In this document: piece after piece, positions 50,982 to 60,061 of the stretch
Layout of the letters: the number at the start of each line of letters is the position of its first letter
How positions within the stretch are numbered: the stretch's first letter is position 1
NCBI RefSeq assembly: GCF_029892965.1
Contig: NZ_JARXWN010000004.1
Coordinates: forward strand, 238,616-302,615
Origin: Dysgonomonas sp. PF1-14
GTDB taxonomy: Bacteria > Bacteroidota > Bacteroidia > Bacteroidales > Dysgonomonadaceae
Length of the DNA stretch: 64,000 nucleotides
Direction: 5' to 3'
Notes under the pieces: model-generated
The model's input: only the letters and a program-made list of their open reading frames with translations
Told to the model about the DNA's origin: nothing
The model's database searches: none
Made by a program: the position numbers and the translations under genes

Positions 50982-51959
50982 ATGACATTGTTTGATAAAG
51001 AGCAATTACGTTCGGTAATACAGTGGAACGAACCGCAGGATTGGGAGATATTCAGGCGTGTTACCGATAAGGGAGATGAACTGAAGAATGTGTCGAAACT
51101 CATTGTGCATCCCGGACAGGGATGCATTTTTACATACGAAGGAAAAGTTGAAGGTGTTTTTGAAGAAGAAGGTACATATAGCCTCGAAACAGAAAATAAA
51201 CCTTTCTTTACAACGATTAAGAAAGTATTGTATGGTTTTGAAAGTGAACATAAGGTCGGGTTATGGTTTTTCAGGACTGCCGATATACTGAATATCCGTT
51301 GGGGAACACGTATTCCCATTACGTACAACGATCCCGTCTATTCGTTTCCTGTCAACCTGCGCGCTTATGGAAATTATTCCATAAAGATAAACCAGCCCGA
51401 ATATTTTTTTCGTAATGTGGTGGCCGGAAAAGAGAATTATTATGCGTACGATTTGCAGGAGTTATTTATATCCCGCATTTCACAGCCTATTTCTAGTTAT
51501 CTGGCCAATAGCAAATTTTCGTATGCCGATGTTGACTCCAAAATAGAGGAGATAGCAGCGGAAGCCAAAAATAAGAGCAGGACGGTCTTTAACGATTTAG
51601 GCTTCAGTCTACTCGATTTCAGGATAGAAGGTACATCGTTCGATGATGAAACAAATCAGCGTATTGCCGGAATATCCGATGTGCAGGCCGACGTTAAGGC
51701 GGCACAGTTGGCCGGAATCGACTTTTCGGAACTCCAGAAATTGAAAGCTATGCGCGATGCTGCAAACAATGAAGGTATAGCCGGAGCCGGAGTGGGTATG
51801 CTCACCGGTATGAATTTGGGGCAACCTATAAATCAGCCACAGGTTCAGGATAATGATATAAAAGGAAAGCTCAGAAAACTCAAGGACTTATTTGATGAGG
51901 GCTTAATGGACGAAGAAGAATATAAGAGCAAGAAAGCAAAGATAATAGACGAAATGTAG
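50982..51959 (+). CDS. SPFH (YdjI-type) protein with SHOCT domain
   Basis: This 325-residue protein has an SPFH/band 7-like domain (~20-235: WNEPQDWEIFRRV, KLIVHPGQGCIFTYEGKVEGVF, NLRAYGNYSIKINQPEYFF, KNKSRTVFNDLGFSLLDFRIEGTSF) and a C-terminal SHOCT motif (LRKLKDLFDEGLMDEEEYKSKKAKII, ~295-321). SPFH/YdjI proteins form membrane-associated oligomers. No transmembrane helix is evident, so it is likely cytosolic or peripherally bound. It ends a four-gene cluster with two zinc-ribbon proteins. Confidence 0.85.
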   Translation: MTLFDKEQLRSVIQWNEPQDWEIFRRVTDKGDELKNVSKLIVHPGQGCIFTYEGKVEGVFEEEGTYSLETENKPFFTTIKKVLYGFESEHKVGLWFFRTADILNIRWGTRIPITYNDPVYSFPVNLRAYGNYSIKINQPEYFFRNVVAGKENYYAYDLQELFISRISQPISSYLANSKFSYADVDSKIEEIAAEAKNKSRTVFNDLGFSLLDFRIEGTSFDDETNQRIAGISDVQADVKAAQLAGIDFSELQKLKAMRDAANNEGIAGAGVGMLTGMNLGQPINQPQVQDNDIKGKLRKLKDLFDEGLMDEEEYKSKKAKIIDEM

Positions 51960-52147
51960 TTCTGAAGCGGAAACTCTCAGATTATTAAATATAGGTAATA
52001 AATGTAATGCACTATGCAGACTTTATTACCTGTATTTTTTTTGAAATTATACTGTCTGATGATCTGTTTAGGATGACGATAATGATTAGCCGACCATAAT
52101 AATATAACTCAGTTACTCAAATTGTAGTGACAATCTCAAAAAATCAT

Positions 52148-52155
52148 TACATTTG
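52148..52155 (+). promoter_or_regulatory. -7 box before acyl-CoA ligase gene
   Basis: TACATTTG matches TAnnTTTG 23 bp before ATG 52178. It rules out the longer upstream frame from 52127. Confidence 0.55.
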
Positions 52156-52177
52156 TATATCACCTAGTAGAAAGATT

Positions 52178-53833
52178 ATGGAAAATAATAAATTTTTAGC
52201 ACTTATAAAAGACGGTATTCTCGAAAACTGGGAACGGCCGGCTCTGACAGACTATAACGGAGAGACATACCTATATAAGGATTTTGCAAGAAAAATAGCC
52301 CAACTACATATCCTACTGAATGATATGGAAGTAAAACAAGGCGATAAGATTGCAATTTGCGGGCGTAATTCTGCTAATTGGGCTGTCGCTTTCTTTGCTT
52401 CGCTTAATTATGGGGCGGTTATTACTACCTTGTTGCACGACTTTAGCGGAGAAAGCATTCATACGCTTGTCAACCACTCGGAAGCAAGGGTGCTCTTTGT
52501 GGATGAATATGTATGGTCTAAGATAGATCCGGTAGAGGTGCCTGCTGTGGAAACAATAATGATGATCGATGATTTTTCGGTACAGAAATCACGTTCAGCT
52601 AAGTTGCTGGCATCCTGTGCCGATCTGGAACAGGCTTTCAAACTGAAATATCCGAACGGTTTTGGCAAGGAGCATGTGAAAGTATATGACGAATCGCCCG
52701 AAGAACTGGCTGTACTCAACTATACATCGGGTACTACCAGCAATCCTAAAGGGGTAATGATACCATACCGCAGCCTGTGGTCGAATACACGTTTTGCCAT
52801 CGACATGATTCCATTTGTGAAAGCAGGGGACGGTATTGTCTGTATGCTGCCGATGGCGCATATGTACGGTCTGGCATTCGAGGTGCTGCTATCTATAGCC
52901 AAAGGATGCCATATACATTATCTGACGCGTGTGCCTTCACCTCAGATTATCATGGATGCCTTTGCTAAAGTGAATCCGACACTGGTACTCGCTGTTCCGT
53001 TGATTATAGAAAAAATAGTGCAGACGCGGGTTTTCCCTGAGTTCAAGAAACAACCGGTAAAAACGCTGTTGAATATACCGTTTTTCAGGAAAAAGATATA
53101 TAAGAAAGTTGCAGATAAGCTGATCCCTGTGTTTGGGAACAAACTGGTCGAAGTGGTTATCGGCGGGGCAGCATTGAATAAAGAAGTAGGCACATTCCTT
53201 TCAGATATACGTTTCCCGTACACAGTAGGATATGGAATGACCGAATGCGGCCCTCTTATCTCCTATGAGTTCTGGGATACTTATAAAGCCGGCTCGTGCG
53301 GACGTCCGGTAGACCGTATGGAGGTGCGTATCGACTCGTCCGATCCTGAAAGGGAAGCGGGTGAAATCATTACGAAAGGCGACAATGTGATGCTCGGTTA
53401 TTACAAGAATCCCGAAGCTACTAAAGCCACATTTACAGAAGATGGCTGGCTGAAAACCGGAGATCTGGGGATAATAGATAAGGATAACTTTGTTTTTATA
53501 AAAGGTCGTAGCAAAACGATGATTCTCAGCGGATCGGGGCAGAATATATATCCGGAAGAGATAGAAGATTTCTTCAACAACTCGCCATATGTGGCAGAAT
53601 CGCTTATTATAGAAGAGAACGGAAAACTGATAGCTCTGATTTATCCCGATCATGATTATATGAAGAAGCATGATATCAAAGAAGACGATTATTCTGCTAT
53701 CTTTGTGGCCGAAATGAAAGCGATAAACAAACGCTTGCCGAAATACAGCCAGGTAGTGAATTTCAGGTTGCAGGATCAGGAATTCGAGAAAACACCGAAG
53801 CGGAGTATTAAGCGGTTTTTATACCAGAAATAA
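52178..53833 (+). CDS. AMP-forming acyl-CoA synthetase (long-chain fatty acid type)
   Basis: This 551-residue ligase activates a carboxylic acid with ATP and CoA. It has the P-loop YTSGTTSNPKGVMIPY, VGYGMTECGPLI, DGWLKTGDLG and a C-terminal KRSIKRFLY with the catalytic Lys. Family resemblance is to long-chain fatty acyl-CoA synthetases. Start ATG 52178 is set by the promoter. It lies 67 bp before ettA. Confidence 0.9.
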   Translation: MENNKFLALIKDGILENWERPALTDYNGETYLYKDFARKIAQLHILLNDMEVKQGDKIAICGRNSANWAVAFFASLNYGAVITTLLHDFSGESIHTLVNHSEARVLFVDEYVWSKIDPVEVPAVETIMMIDDFSVQKSRSAKLLASCADLEQAFKLKYPNGFGKEHVKVYDESPEELAVLNYTSGTTSNPKGVMIPYRSLWSNTRFAIDMIPFVKAGDGIVCMLPMAHMYGLAFEVLLSIAKGCHIHYLTRVPSPQIIMDAFAKVNPTLVLAVPLIIEKIVQTRVFPEFKKQPVKTLLNIPFFRKKIYKKVADKLIPVFGNKLVEVVIGGAALNKEVGTFLSDIRFPYTVGYGMTECGPLISYEFWDTYKAGSCGRPVDRMEVRIDSSDPEREAGEIITKGDNVMLGYYKNPEATKATFTEDGWLKTGDLGIIDKDNFVFIKGRSKTMILSGSGQNIYPEEIEDFFNNSPYVAESLIIEENGKLIALIYPDHDYMKKHDIKEDDYSAIFVAEMKAINKRLPKYSQVVNFRLQDQEFEKTPKRSIKRFLYQK

Positions 53834-53900
53834 TTCATCTGGTATAATTTGTTGAATAAAAAACTTATAATTTATAACTCATAATCTATAATTAATAGAA

Positions 53901-55586
53901 ATGTCTGACGATAAGAAAATTATTTTTTCGATGATGGGTGTCGGTAAACTTTACCCGCCACAAAAACAAGTATTGAAGAACATTTACCTGTCATTCTTCT
54001 ATGGCGCCAAGATCGGAATTATCGGTCTCAACGGTTCCGGTAAATCAACTTTGCTGAAAATAATAGCAGGGCTGGATAAAGAATATCAGGGTGAGATAGT
54101 TTCCGACAAAGGATTCAGTGTCGGTTATCTGGAGCAAGATCCGAAACTCGACCCTGCCAAAACCGTAAAAGAAATAGTACAGGAAGGCGTACAGCCGATA
54201 ATGGATGTATTGAAAGAGTATGAAGGAATCAACGAAAAGTTCGGTTTGCCCGAATATTACGAAGATGCTGATAAGATGGATGCTCTTTTTGCCCGTCAGG
54301 CAGAACTACAAGATAAAATAGATGCAACCGATGCATGGAATATAGACAACAAACTGGAGCGTGCTATGGATGCCCTTCGTTGTCCGCCCGAAGATCAGTT
54401 GTGCGAAAATCTCTCAGGAGGGGAAGCCCGTCGTGTAGCGCTTTGCCGTCTGTTGTTGCAGGAACCTGACGTATTGTTGCTCGATGAGCCTACCAACCAC
54501 TTGGATGCAGAATCTATCGATTGGTTGGAGCAGCACTTACAACAATATAAAGGTACAGTGATCTGTATTACCCACGACCGTTACTTCCTCGACCATGTAG
54601 CAGGATGGATTCTCGAACTCGATCGCGGCGAAGGTATTCCATGGAAAGGAAACTATACCTCATGGCTCGAGCAGAAGACCAAGCGTATGGAGCAGGAAGA
54701 AAAACAAGCCAGCAAACGCCGCAAGACACTCGAACGCGAGTTGGAATGGGTGCGTATGGCACCGAAGGCTCGTCAGGCAAAAGGTAAAGCCCGTTTGAAC
54801 GATTACGAAAAACTATTGAATGCCGACCAGAAAGAACGCGAAGAAAAACTTGAAATATTTATTCCTAACGGCCCTCGTCTTGGCAACAAGGTGATAGAAG
54901 CACATGGGGTTAGTAAAGCGTTCGGAGACAAACTATTGTTTGATAACCTCGAATTTATGTTACCGCCATCAGGTATTGTAGGTATTATCGGTCCGAATGG
55001 TGCCGGTAAGACAACTCTATTCCGTCTGATACAGGGAATAGAGAAGGCAGATAAAGGAACATTCGAAGTGGGTGAGACTGTAAAGATAGGATATGTAGAC
55101 CAGTCGCATGCCGACATTGATCCGAACAAGTCCGTATATCAGACCATTTCGGGAGGAAGTGAATTCGTGAGGGTAGGGGGTAAAGAAATCAATGCCCGCG
55201 CATACCTGTCGCGTTTCAACTTTGCAGGAGGCGATCAGGAAAAACTTACCGGAGTATTGTCGGGCGGTGAACGTAACCGTCTGCATCTGGCGCTTACGCT
55301 AAAATCGGAAGCGAACGTGCTATTGCTCGATGAGCCTACCAACGATATAGACGTGAACACGCTGCGTGCACTGGAAGAAGGTTTGGAAAATTTTGCCGGA
55401 TGTGCCGTAGTTATTTCCCACGACCGCTGGTTCCTCGACCGTATCTGTACGCATATACTTGCATTCGAAGGTAATTCGGAAGTCTTTTTCTTCGAAGGAA
55501 GCTACAGCGAATACGAAGAAAATAAGAAGATGCGTTTGGGCAATGTCGAACCAAAACGTATTCGTTATCGCAAGTTAATTAATTAA
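53901..55586 (+). CDS. ettA: Energy-dependent translational throttle protein
   Basis: This 561-residue ABC-F protein binds the ribosomal E site and throttles the first step of elongation by ADP/ATP ratio in E. coli. Two ABC domains have Walker A GLNGSGKST and GPNGAGKTT, and signatures LSGGEARRVAL and LSGGERNRLHL. The arm and linker are those of EttA, and the second D-loop has DIDVNTLRALEE. Length is typical. A terminator follows at 55641-55672. Confidence 0.97.
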   Translation: MSDDKKIIFSMMGVGKLYPPQKQVLKNIYLSFFYGAKIGIIGLNGSGKSTLLKIIAGLDKEYQGEIVSDKGFSVGYLEQDPKLDPAKTVKEIVQEGVQPIMDVLKEYEGINEKFGLPEYYEDADKMDALFARQAELQDKIDATDAWNIDNKLERAMDALRCPPEDQLCENLSGGEARRVALCRLLLQEPDVLLLDEPTNHLDAESIDWLEQHLQQYKGTVICITHDRYFLDHVAGWILELDRGEGIPWKGNYTSWLEQKTKRMEQEEKQASKRRKTLERELEWVRMAPKARQAKGKARLNDYEKLLNADQKEREEKLEIFIPNGPRLGNKVIEAHGVSKAFGDKLLFDNLEFMLPPSGIVGIIGPNGAGKTTLFRLIQGIEKADKGTFEVGETVKIGYVDQSHADIDPNKSVYQTISGGSEFVRVGGKEINARAYLSRFNFAGGDQEKLTGVLSGGERNRLHLALTLKSEANVLLLDEPTNDIDVNTLRALEEGLENFAGCAVVISHDRWFLDRICTHILAFEGNSEVFFFEGSYSEYEENKKMRLGNVEPKRIRYRKLIN

Positions 55587-55640
55587 AAAAATATAACTTT
55601 GTGCAACTATTAGTATGTTGTAACAGTCTATATTATATAA

Positions 55641-55680
55641 TCAAGAGTAAATATTCCTATATTTACTCTTGATTTTTGGA
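55641..55680 (+). terminator. Terminator after ettA
   Basis: TCAAGAGTAAATAT and ATATTTACTCTTGA form a 14 bp perfect stem with loop TCCT and a TTTTTGG tail. Confidence 0.85.
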
Positions 55681-55718
55681 ATACGCAATAATGCGTAGCT
55701 GTACCAAATGGAGAAAAA

Positions 55719-58280
55719 ATGAGTGGGATTCCACGATATAATATATACAGTAAAAGGACCTTTGTATTCATATCGCTATGTCTGATATGTATTCTTTCGT
55801 ATGGCCAGTCTCTTACTACCCTCAGGGGGACTGTAAGGGATGCCGTTACAAAAGAAAAGCTTTCATTTGTAACGGTTGTATTCGATAAGACTAATATCGG
55901 AACTTTCTCTGATGCCGATGGTGAATTCCGGTTGAGCAACAGGGCGAATCATACCAAAGTGACAGCCTCGCTTCTTGGCTATAAATCGAGTAGTTTTACA
56001 ATACATCCGGGGGTAACTACTACCGAAGAAATATACCTCGAGCCCGAAGATAAGCAGCTGAACGAGGTGATTGTGAAGCCCAAAAAAGAAAAATATTCGA
56101 AGAAAAACAATCCTGCCGTTGAGCTTATCAAAAAGGTTATAGCTCATAAAGATAGCACCAATATTACATCAAAAAGCTATTACCAGTATAACGAGTACGA
56201 ACGTTTGGTGATGGCTTTCAACGACTTCAAACCTGACAGAGGGCAGTTCAAAAAGCTGAAGTTTTTGCCAAATTACATGGACACTTCCATAATAGACAGC
56301 AAAGCCATTCTGCCGATTTCGGTGCGCGAAAAACTGACCGATGTATTTTATCGGAAAGATCCTAAAGATACCAGACGTATCGTAAAAGGTTATCAGCTAC
56401 AAGGACTTGACCAATCGTTCGAGACTGAGGGGCTGGACGCTGTACTGAAAGAACTCTTTAAAGATATTTCTATATACGACAATTCTATAACCCTGCTGTT
56501 TCAGGAGTTTGTAAGCCCGCTGAGTTCCCATAGTTCGGTCAACTTTTACAAATGGTATTTGTCCGATACCGTTACAATGGATAATGACAGATATGTAAAA
56601 CTCGATTTTGCACCTTTCAACTCGCGCGATATCGGATTCACCGGAAACCTGTATATTTCGCTCGATAGCATGTATGCGGTAAAGAGGGCTGTACTGCGAA
56701 CACCCAAAAAGGCAAATCTGAACTTTGTGGATGAACTCATTATTACGCAGGATTTCCATAAAACAGCAGAAAATGCTTGGGTACCGGTAGAAGACCGTAT
56801 GGCAATAGACTTGTCTTTGGTGAATACCATCAAGCTGTATGTGGATAAGACGCGTAAGTTTGAGAATTTTATTGTCAATCGTCCGATGAATCCTGTGTTT
56901 ATACTGACGGCTCCCGAAGTATTCGAAAAGGATTACCTGAAGCGCAGTAAGACCTATTGGGCACAAAACCGTCCGCTGAAATATCAAAAAGATTTCAGAA
57001 TGGACGAAATGATGGAGGATGTGAACAATGTTACCATACTGAAAGTATTGCTCAATGTAGGGAATGTGGTGGCAACAGGATATATTCCTCTGTCGAAAGA
57101 TGAAGAGAAGAATAAGTTGGATATAGGAACAGTACAGACTTTCTATAGCTATAATAAGGTAGAGGGTAACCGCTTCCGCCTGACAGCAGCAACCACAAAG
57201 AATTTGCATCCGCACCTGTATCTGTATGGTTATGGAGCCTATGGTACGAGGGACAATAAATTCAAATATTATGCTGAGGCAACATGGGCATTCAATAAGA
57301 TAAAGAATCATAAAGACGAGTATCCCAAGAATAACCTGACGATAGCTTATAAGTATGATATGAATACGCTGGGACAGCGTTTTACACAGGCTGAAAGGGA
57401 TAATATACTGATGTCGATACAGTCGAAGAGCAATCAAAAACTGACATATAACCGTCAGACACAGATAGCATATGAAAAAGAGTATTACGGAGGCTTCTCA
57501 TTTAAACTGACCGGACAAACGTTCAATGAAAGGCCGGCAGGTACTCTTCTGTTTGAGAAAATGAATGATGAAGGGGAGATTTACCCTGTCAGCAAAATAC
57601 AAACGACTGAAGCTATGTTATCGTTACGTTATGCTCCGGGCGAAAAGTTTTTCCAGCAACGGCGCAAACGCCATTCCATTTCGTCACAGAAATTTATATT
57701 AACCCTTACCCATACTACTGCATTGGAAAATGTGTTTGGTGGCGAATATAATTATAATAAGACTTCATTTTCAGCATTTAAAAGCTTTTGGGTGCCGCCT
57801 TTCGGCAAACTGATCTTATCGGCACAGGCTGAAAAAATATGGGGAGAAACACCATTCCCATTCCTTATTACTCCGAGTGCCAATAACTCTTATACCATTC
57901 AGCGCGGAAATTATTATCTGATAGAGCCATTGGAGTTTGTGCACGATGCACAGGTTTCGTGGGAAGTGTATTATCACATGGGTGGATGGTTGTTCAACCG
58001 TATTCCTATTTTGAAATATCTGAAATGGAGAGAAGTCTTCGGATTCAGAGGATTCTATGGAGAGTTGAGCAATCGTAACAATCCTATACACAACCGTAAT
58101 CTGTTGTTATTCCCGCAAGAAACATTTACTACGAGGAGCAAACCATATATGGAATATAATATCGGTATTGAAAATATATTCAACTTCTTCCGCATCGACT
58201 ATGTGCGCCGCGTCAATTATCTCGATCATCCGAATATAGATAAGGACGGATTCAGAATATCATTCCAGTTCGAATTTTAA
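55719..58280 (+). CDS. DUF5686/CarboxypepD_reg-like outer-membrane protein
   Basis: This 853-residue protein has a signal sequence (to SYGQ, ~30) and a CarboxypepD_reg-like domain (~31-110, LTTLRGTVRDAVTKEKLSFVTV...TFSDADGEFRL). A long DUF5686 region then ends in Phe (RISFQFEF), as in beta-barrel proteins. It is expected in the outer membrane. DUF5686 function is unknown. Standalone plus-strand gene, facing the lipid kinase gene on the minus strand with 12 bp between. Confidence 0.88.
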   Translation: MSGIPRYNIYSKRTFVFISLCLICILSYGQSLTTLRGTVRDAVTKEKLSFVTVVFDKTNIGTFSDADGEFRLSNRANHTKVTASLLGYKSSSFTIHPGVTTTEEIYLEPEDKQLNEVIVKPKKEKYSKKNNPAVELIKKVIAHKDSTNITSKSYYQYNEYERLVMAFNDFKPDRGQFKKLKFLPNYMDTSIIDSKAILPISVREKLTDVFYRKDPKDTRRIVKGYQLQGLDQSFETEGLDAVLKELFKDISIYDNSITLLFQEFVSPLSSHSSVNFYKWYLSDTVTMDNDRYVKLDFAPFNSRDIGFTGNLYISLDSMYAVKRAVLRTPKKANLNFVDELIITQDFHKTAENAWVPVEDRMAIDLSLVNTIKLYVDKTRKFENFIVNRPMNPVFILTAPEVFEKDYLKRSKTYWAQNRPLKYQKDFRMDEMMEDVNNVTILKVLLNVGNVVATGYIPLSKDEEKNKLDIGTVQTFYSYNKVEGNRFRLTAATTKNLHPHLYLYGYGAYGTRDNKFKYYAEATWAFNKIKNHKDEYPKNNLTIAYKYDMNTLGQRFTQAERDNILMSIQSKSNQKLTYNRQTQIAYEKEYYGGFSFKLTGQTFNERPAGTLLFEKMNDEGEIYPVSKIQTTEAMLSLRYAPGEKFFQQRRKRHSISSQKFILTLTHTTALENVFGGEYNYNKTSFSAFKSFWVPPFGKLILSAQAEKIWGETPFPFLITPSANNSYTIQRGNYYLIEPLEFVHDAQVSWEVYYHMGGWLFNRIPILKYLKWREVFGFRGFYGELSNRNNPIHNRNLLLFPQETFTTRSKPYMEYNIGIENIFNFFRIDYVRRVNYLDHPNIDKDGFRISFQFEF

Positions 58281-58292
58281 AATAAGCCCTGA

Positions 58293-59246
58293 TCACAGAA
58301 ACGTATCAGCTATGCGTTGCAGTACTTCCTGCGGATCGAGCGGATGGCGTTTAGGCGGATTTTTAGGCACTAATACATTAAGTCCCTGAGGTATTATCTT
58401 TACATTTATTTCTTTGCCCATCTGCACCGGATCGCCGTCTATGTGCATCATTCCTTCCTCTTCCCGCTTGATGGTTACTTCATTGGTGACTAGCTCGATC
58501 ATTTTGCTATTCTCGTCTATTTTTTTCGTGAACAGTTGCAGCGAAGTCTGCGGAACATCGAGTATCGACAATGGTTTTAGAATAGCAATGTTCATCATCC
58601 CATCCTGTATGTCGGCATGAGGGGCTATGTGTGCATTATAACCATATTGTGAAGCATTGGCACATGTTACCACGAATGCCTTATCCTTTATAGTGCCTTC
58701 GGGACAAATGATCTCATAATTTTGCGGTTTCTGGCGGAAAAAGGTTTCCAGCATGTATTTGAAATACATAAATGATCCTCTGCTTTTTCTGCCCGATGAC
58801 ATTGCTGCTACTTCGGCGTCGAATCCTACACCGCAGGTGCAGAAGAATATATGTCCGTTCACCATGCCGTAGTCGATAGTGATAATATTTCCTTCGGTAA
58901 CGACAGATAGTGCTTTCTTAACGTCGATAGGGATATTCAGGTCGCGTGCCAGTCCGTTGCCCGAACCGAGAGGTAATATACCCAATGCAATATCTGACCC
59001 TACAAGGGTACGGGCTACTTCATTTACTGTGCCGTCGCCGCCTACGGCGATTACATAGTCAGCTTTGTCTTCTATGGCCTGTTTGGCTATTTCGGAGCCA
59101 TGTCCGGCATATCCTGTAATGAATATATGCACGTCAAATAAATGTGGGTCAAGGGTTTCTGCAATCCTGTGCGGGAGATTCTGTTTCGATGACGTTCCCG
59201 ACTTCGGATTGATGATGACATATACTTTTTTCTTCGTTTCATCCAT
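58293..59246 (-). CDS. Diacylglycerol kinase family lipid kinase
   Basis: This 317-residue kinase has NPKSG, the DAG kinase nucleotide motif VGGDGTVNEVA, and LGSGNGLARDL. It probably phosphorylates a lipid such as diacylglycerol or sphingoid base. Start ATG 59246 (MDETKKKVYVIINPKSG) fits the family; the frame runs on to 59291. Bacteroidales make sphingolipids, so ceramide or sphingosine kinase activity is a possibility, not shown. Confidence 0.92.
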   Translation of the reverse strand: MDETKKKVYVIINPKSGTSSKQNLPHRIAETLDPHLFDVHIFITGYAGHGSEIAKQAIEDKADYVIAVGGDGTVNEVARTLVGSDIALGILPLGSGNGLARDLNIPIDVKKALSVVTEGNIITIDYGMVNGHIFFCTCGVGFDAEVAAMSSGRKSRGSFMYFKYMLETFFRQKPQNYEIICPEGTIKDKAFVVTCANASQYGYNAHIAPHADIQDGMMNIAILKPLSILDVPQTSLQLFTKKIDENSKMIELVTNEVTIKREEEGMMHIDGDPVQMGKEINVKIIPQGLNVLVPKNPPKRHPLDPQEVLQRIADTFL

Positions 59247-59463
59247 TACATTAAGCAAATGATTCGTTCTGCAAAAATAACATATTAACAATCAAAGACA
59301 AAATAAAAGGATGAAATTCGAGGTCTGTGTGGTCTGAGGTGAAAAGTGGGGGTTGCAGAGCCTAAAATCAGATGAGAGACAGTGTCAACTTTAAAGATTT
59401 AGAGAACTGCAAAAAACTTTATCTATAACCGGATGGCTGATAGCGATCGGAATTTTAGGTTAA

Positions 59464-59755
59464 CTATTATTCATGCGAATCAGTATTTGAAATTATATGT
59501 TCGTTTATTTTCTACTGCGCGCAATCACAGATTGCTTGCATCCCTTTTGGCCTAAGCCCCAAAAGGAATCAAAAAGTCTTTAGCGCCCCGCTTCATAGGA
59601 CGACCCGTAAAAGGGCTCAAAGGCTAAACAAAAAAACTCGCTTACAACTTTGTATTGTTCCAATCAACGGTTAAGCTCAAACACGTTTTTGTTTTACGCC
59701 TTTCTCACCCTACGGGTGCCCCGTCCATAAAGCTAACGGCGCGGGCTGACGCTCG
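59464..59755 (-). repeat. Dispersed ~290 bp structured repeat, copy 2
   Basis: This is the inverted counterpart of 2097-2385. Read on the minus strand it begins CGTCAGCCCGCGCCGTTAGC and ends GCAGTAGAAAATAAACGAAC, with the micro-ORF MKRGAKDFLIPFGA conserved. The ~30 nt core (about 59643-59673) differs completely from copy 1. Adjacent AATCAGTATTTGAAATTATATGTTCGTTTATT is also shared with the flank of copy 1. Confidence 0.85.
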
Positions 59756-59947
59756 ATTGTCCCCTTCAGCCGATAAGCCGCTGACAAGTCGCTGAGGAGC
59801 GAAGCACTAGACTTTTGTTTACTTTTGGGCGATGTAAAAGTAAAAACAAGCACAAGAGTGCGCGTTAGACATGAGCTAAATCTATAAATCCCAGACTAAG
59901 ATTGAGGTTATACAAATAGACTCCGCTTCGCTCCATCGAACGTTGTT

Positions 59948-59977
59948 TCATTACCTTTGTTACATTTTAGTTAAAAT
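59948..59977 (-). repeat. ATTTTAACTAAAATGTAAC repeat, inverted copy
   Basis: Its reverse complement reads ATTTTAACTAAAATGTAACAAAGGTAATG, matching 23801-23819 and 23974-24014. Confidence 0.55.
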
Positions 59978-60023
59978 CATTCTCTTTTCTATAATGGCTA
60001 TCAAAAAGTTATAATAATATGGC

Positions 60024-60031
60024 TATATTTG
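60024..60031 (+). promoter_or_regulatory. -7 box before cysteine desulfidase gene
   Basis: TATATTTG matches TAnnTTTG 30 bp before ATG 60062; no clear -33 element. Confidence 0.45.
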
Positions 60032-60061
60032 TTTTGTAAATGCTTAATACCTTGAAAAGCT

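Larger units (their letters stand above)
59292..60061. other. Repeat-rich spacer without gene
   Basis: The 770 bp contain the second ~290 bp dispersed repeat (59464-59755). It also has a GC-rich tail (59756-59880) with ACTTTTGGGCGATGTAAAAGTAAA, and a reverse copy of the ATTTTAACTAAAATGTAAC repeat (59948-59977). No coding region is supported. Confidence 0.6.

Noticed and set aside
52127..52177. Upstream start of the acyl-CoA ligase
   Set aside because: The extension overlaps the -7 box TACATTTG, so it would lie upstream of the transcript start.
56397..57437. 346-residue minus-strand ORF within the DUF5686 gene
   Set aside because: Its Ile/Cys/His-rich composition is typical of the antisense of a real gene, and the plus-strand protein has clear domains.
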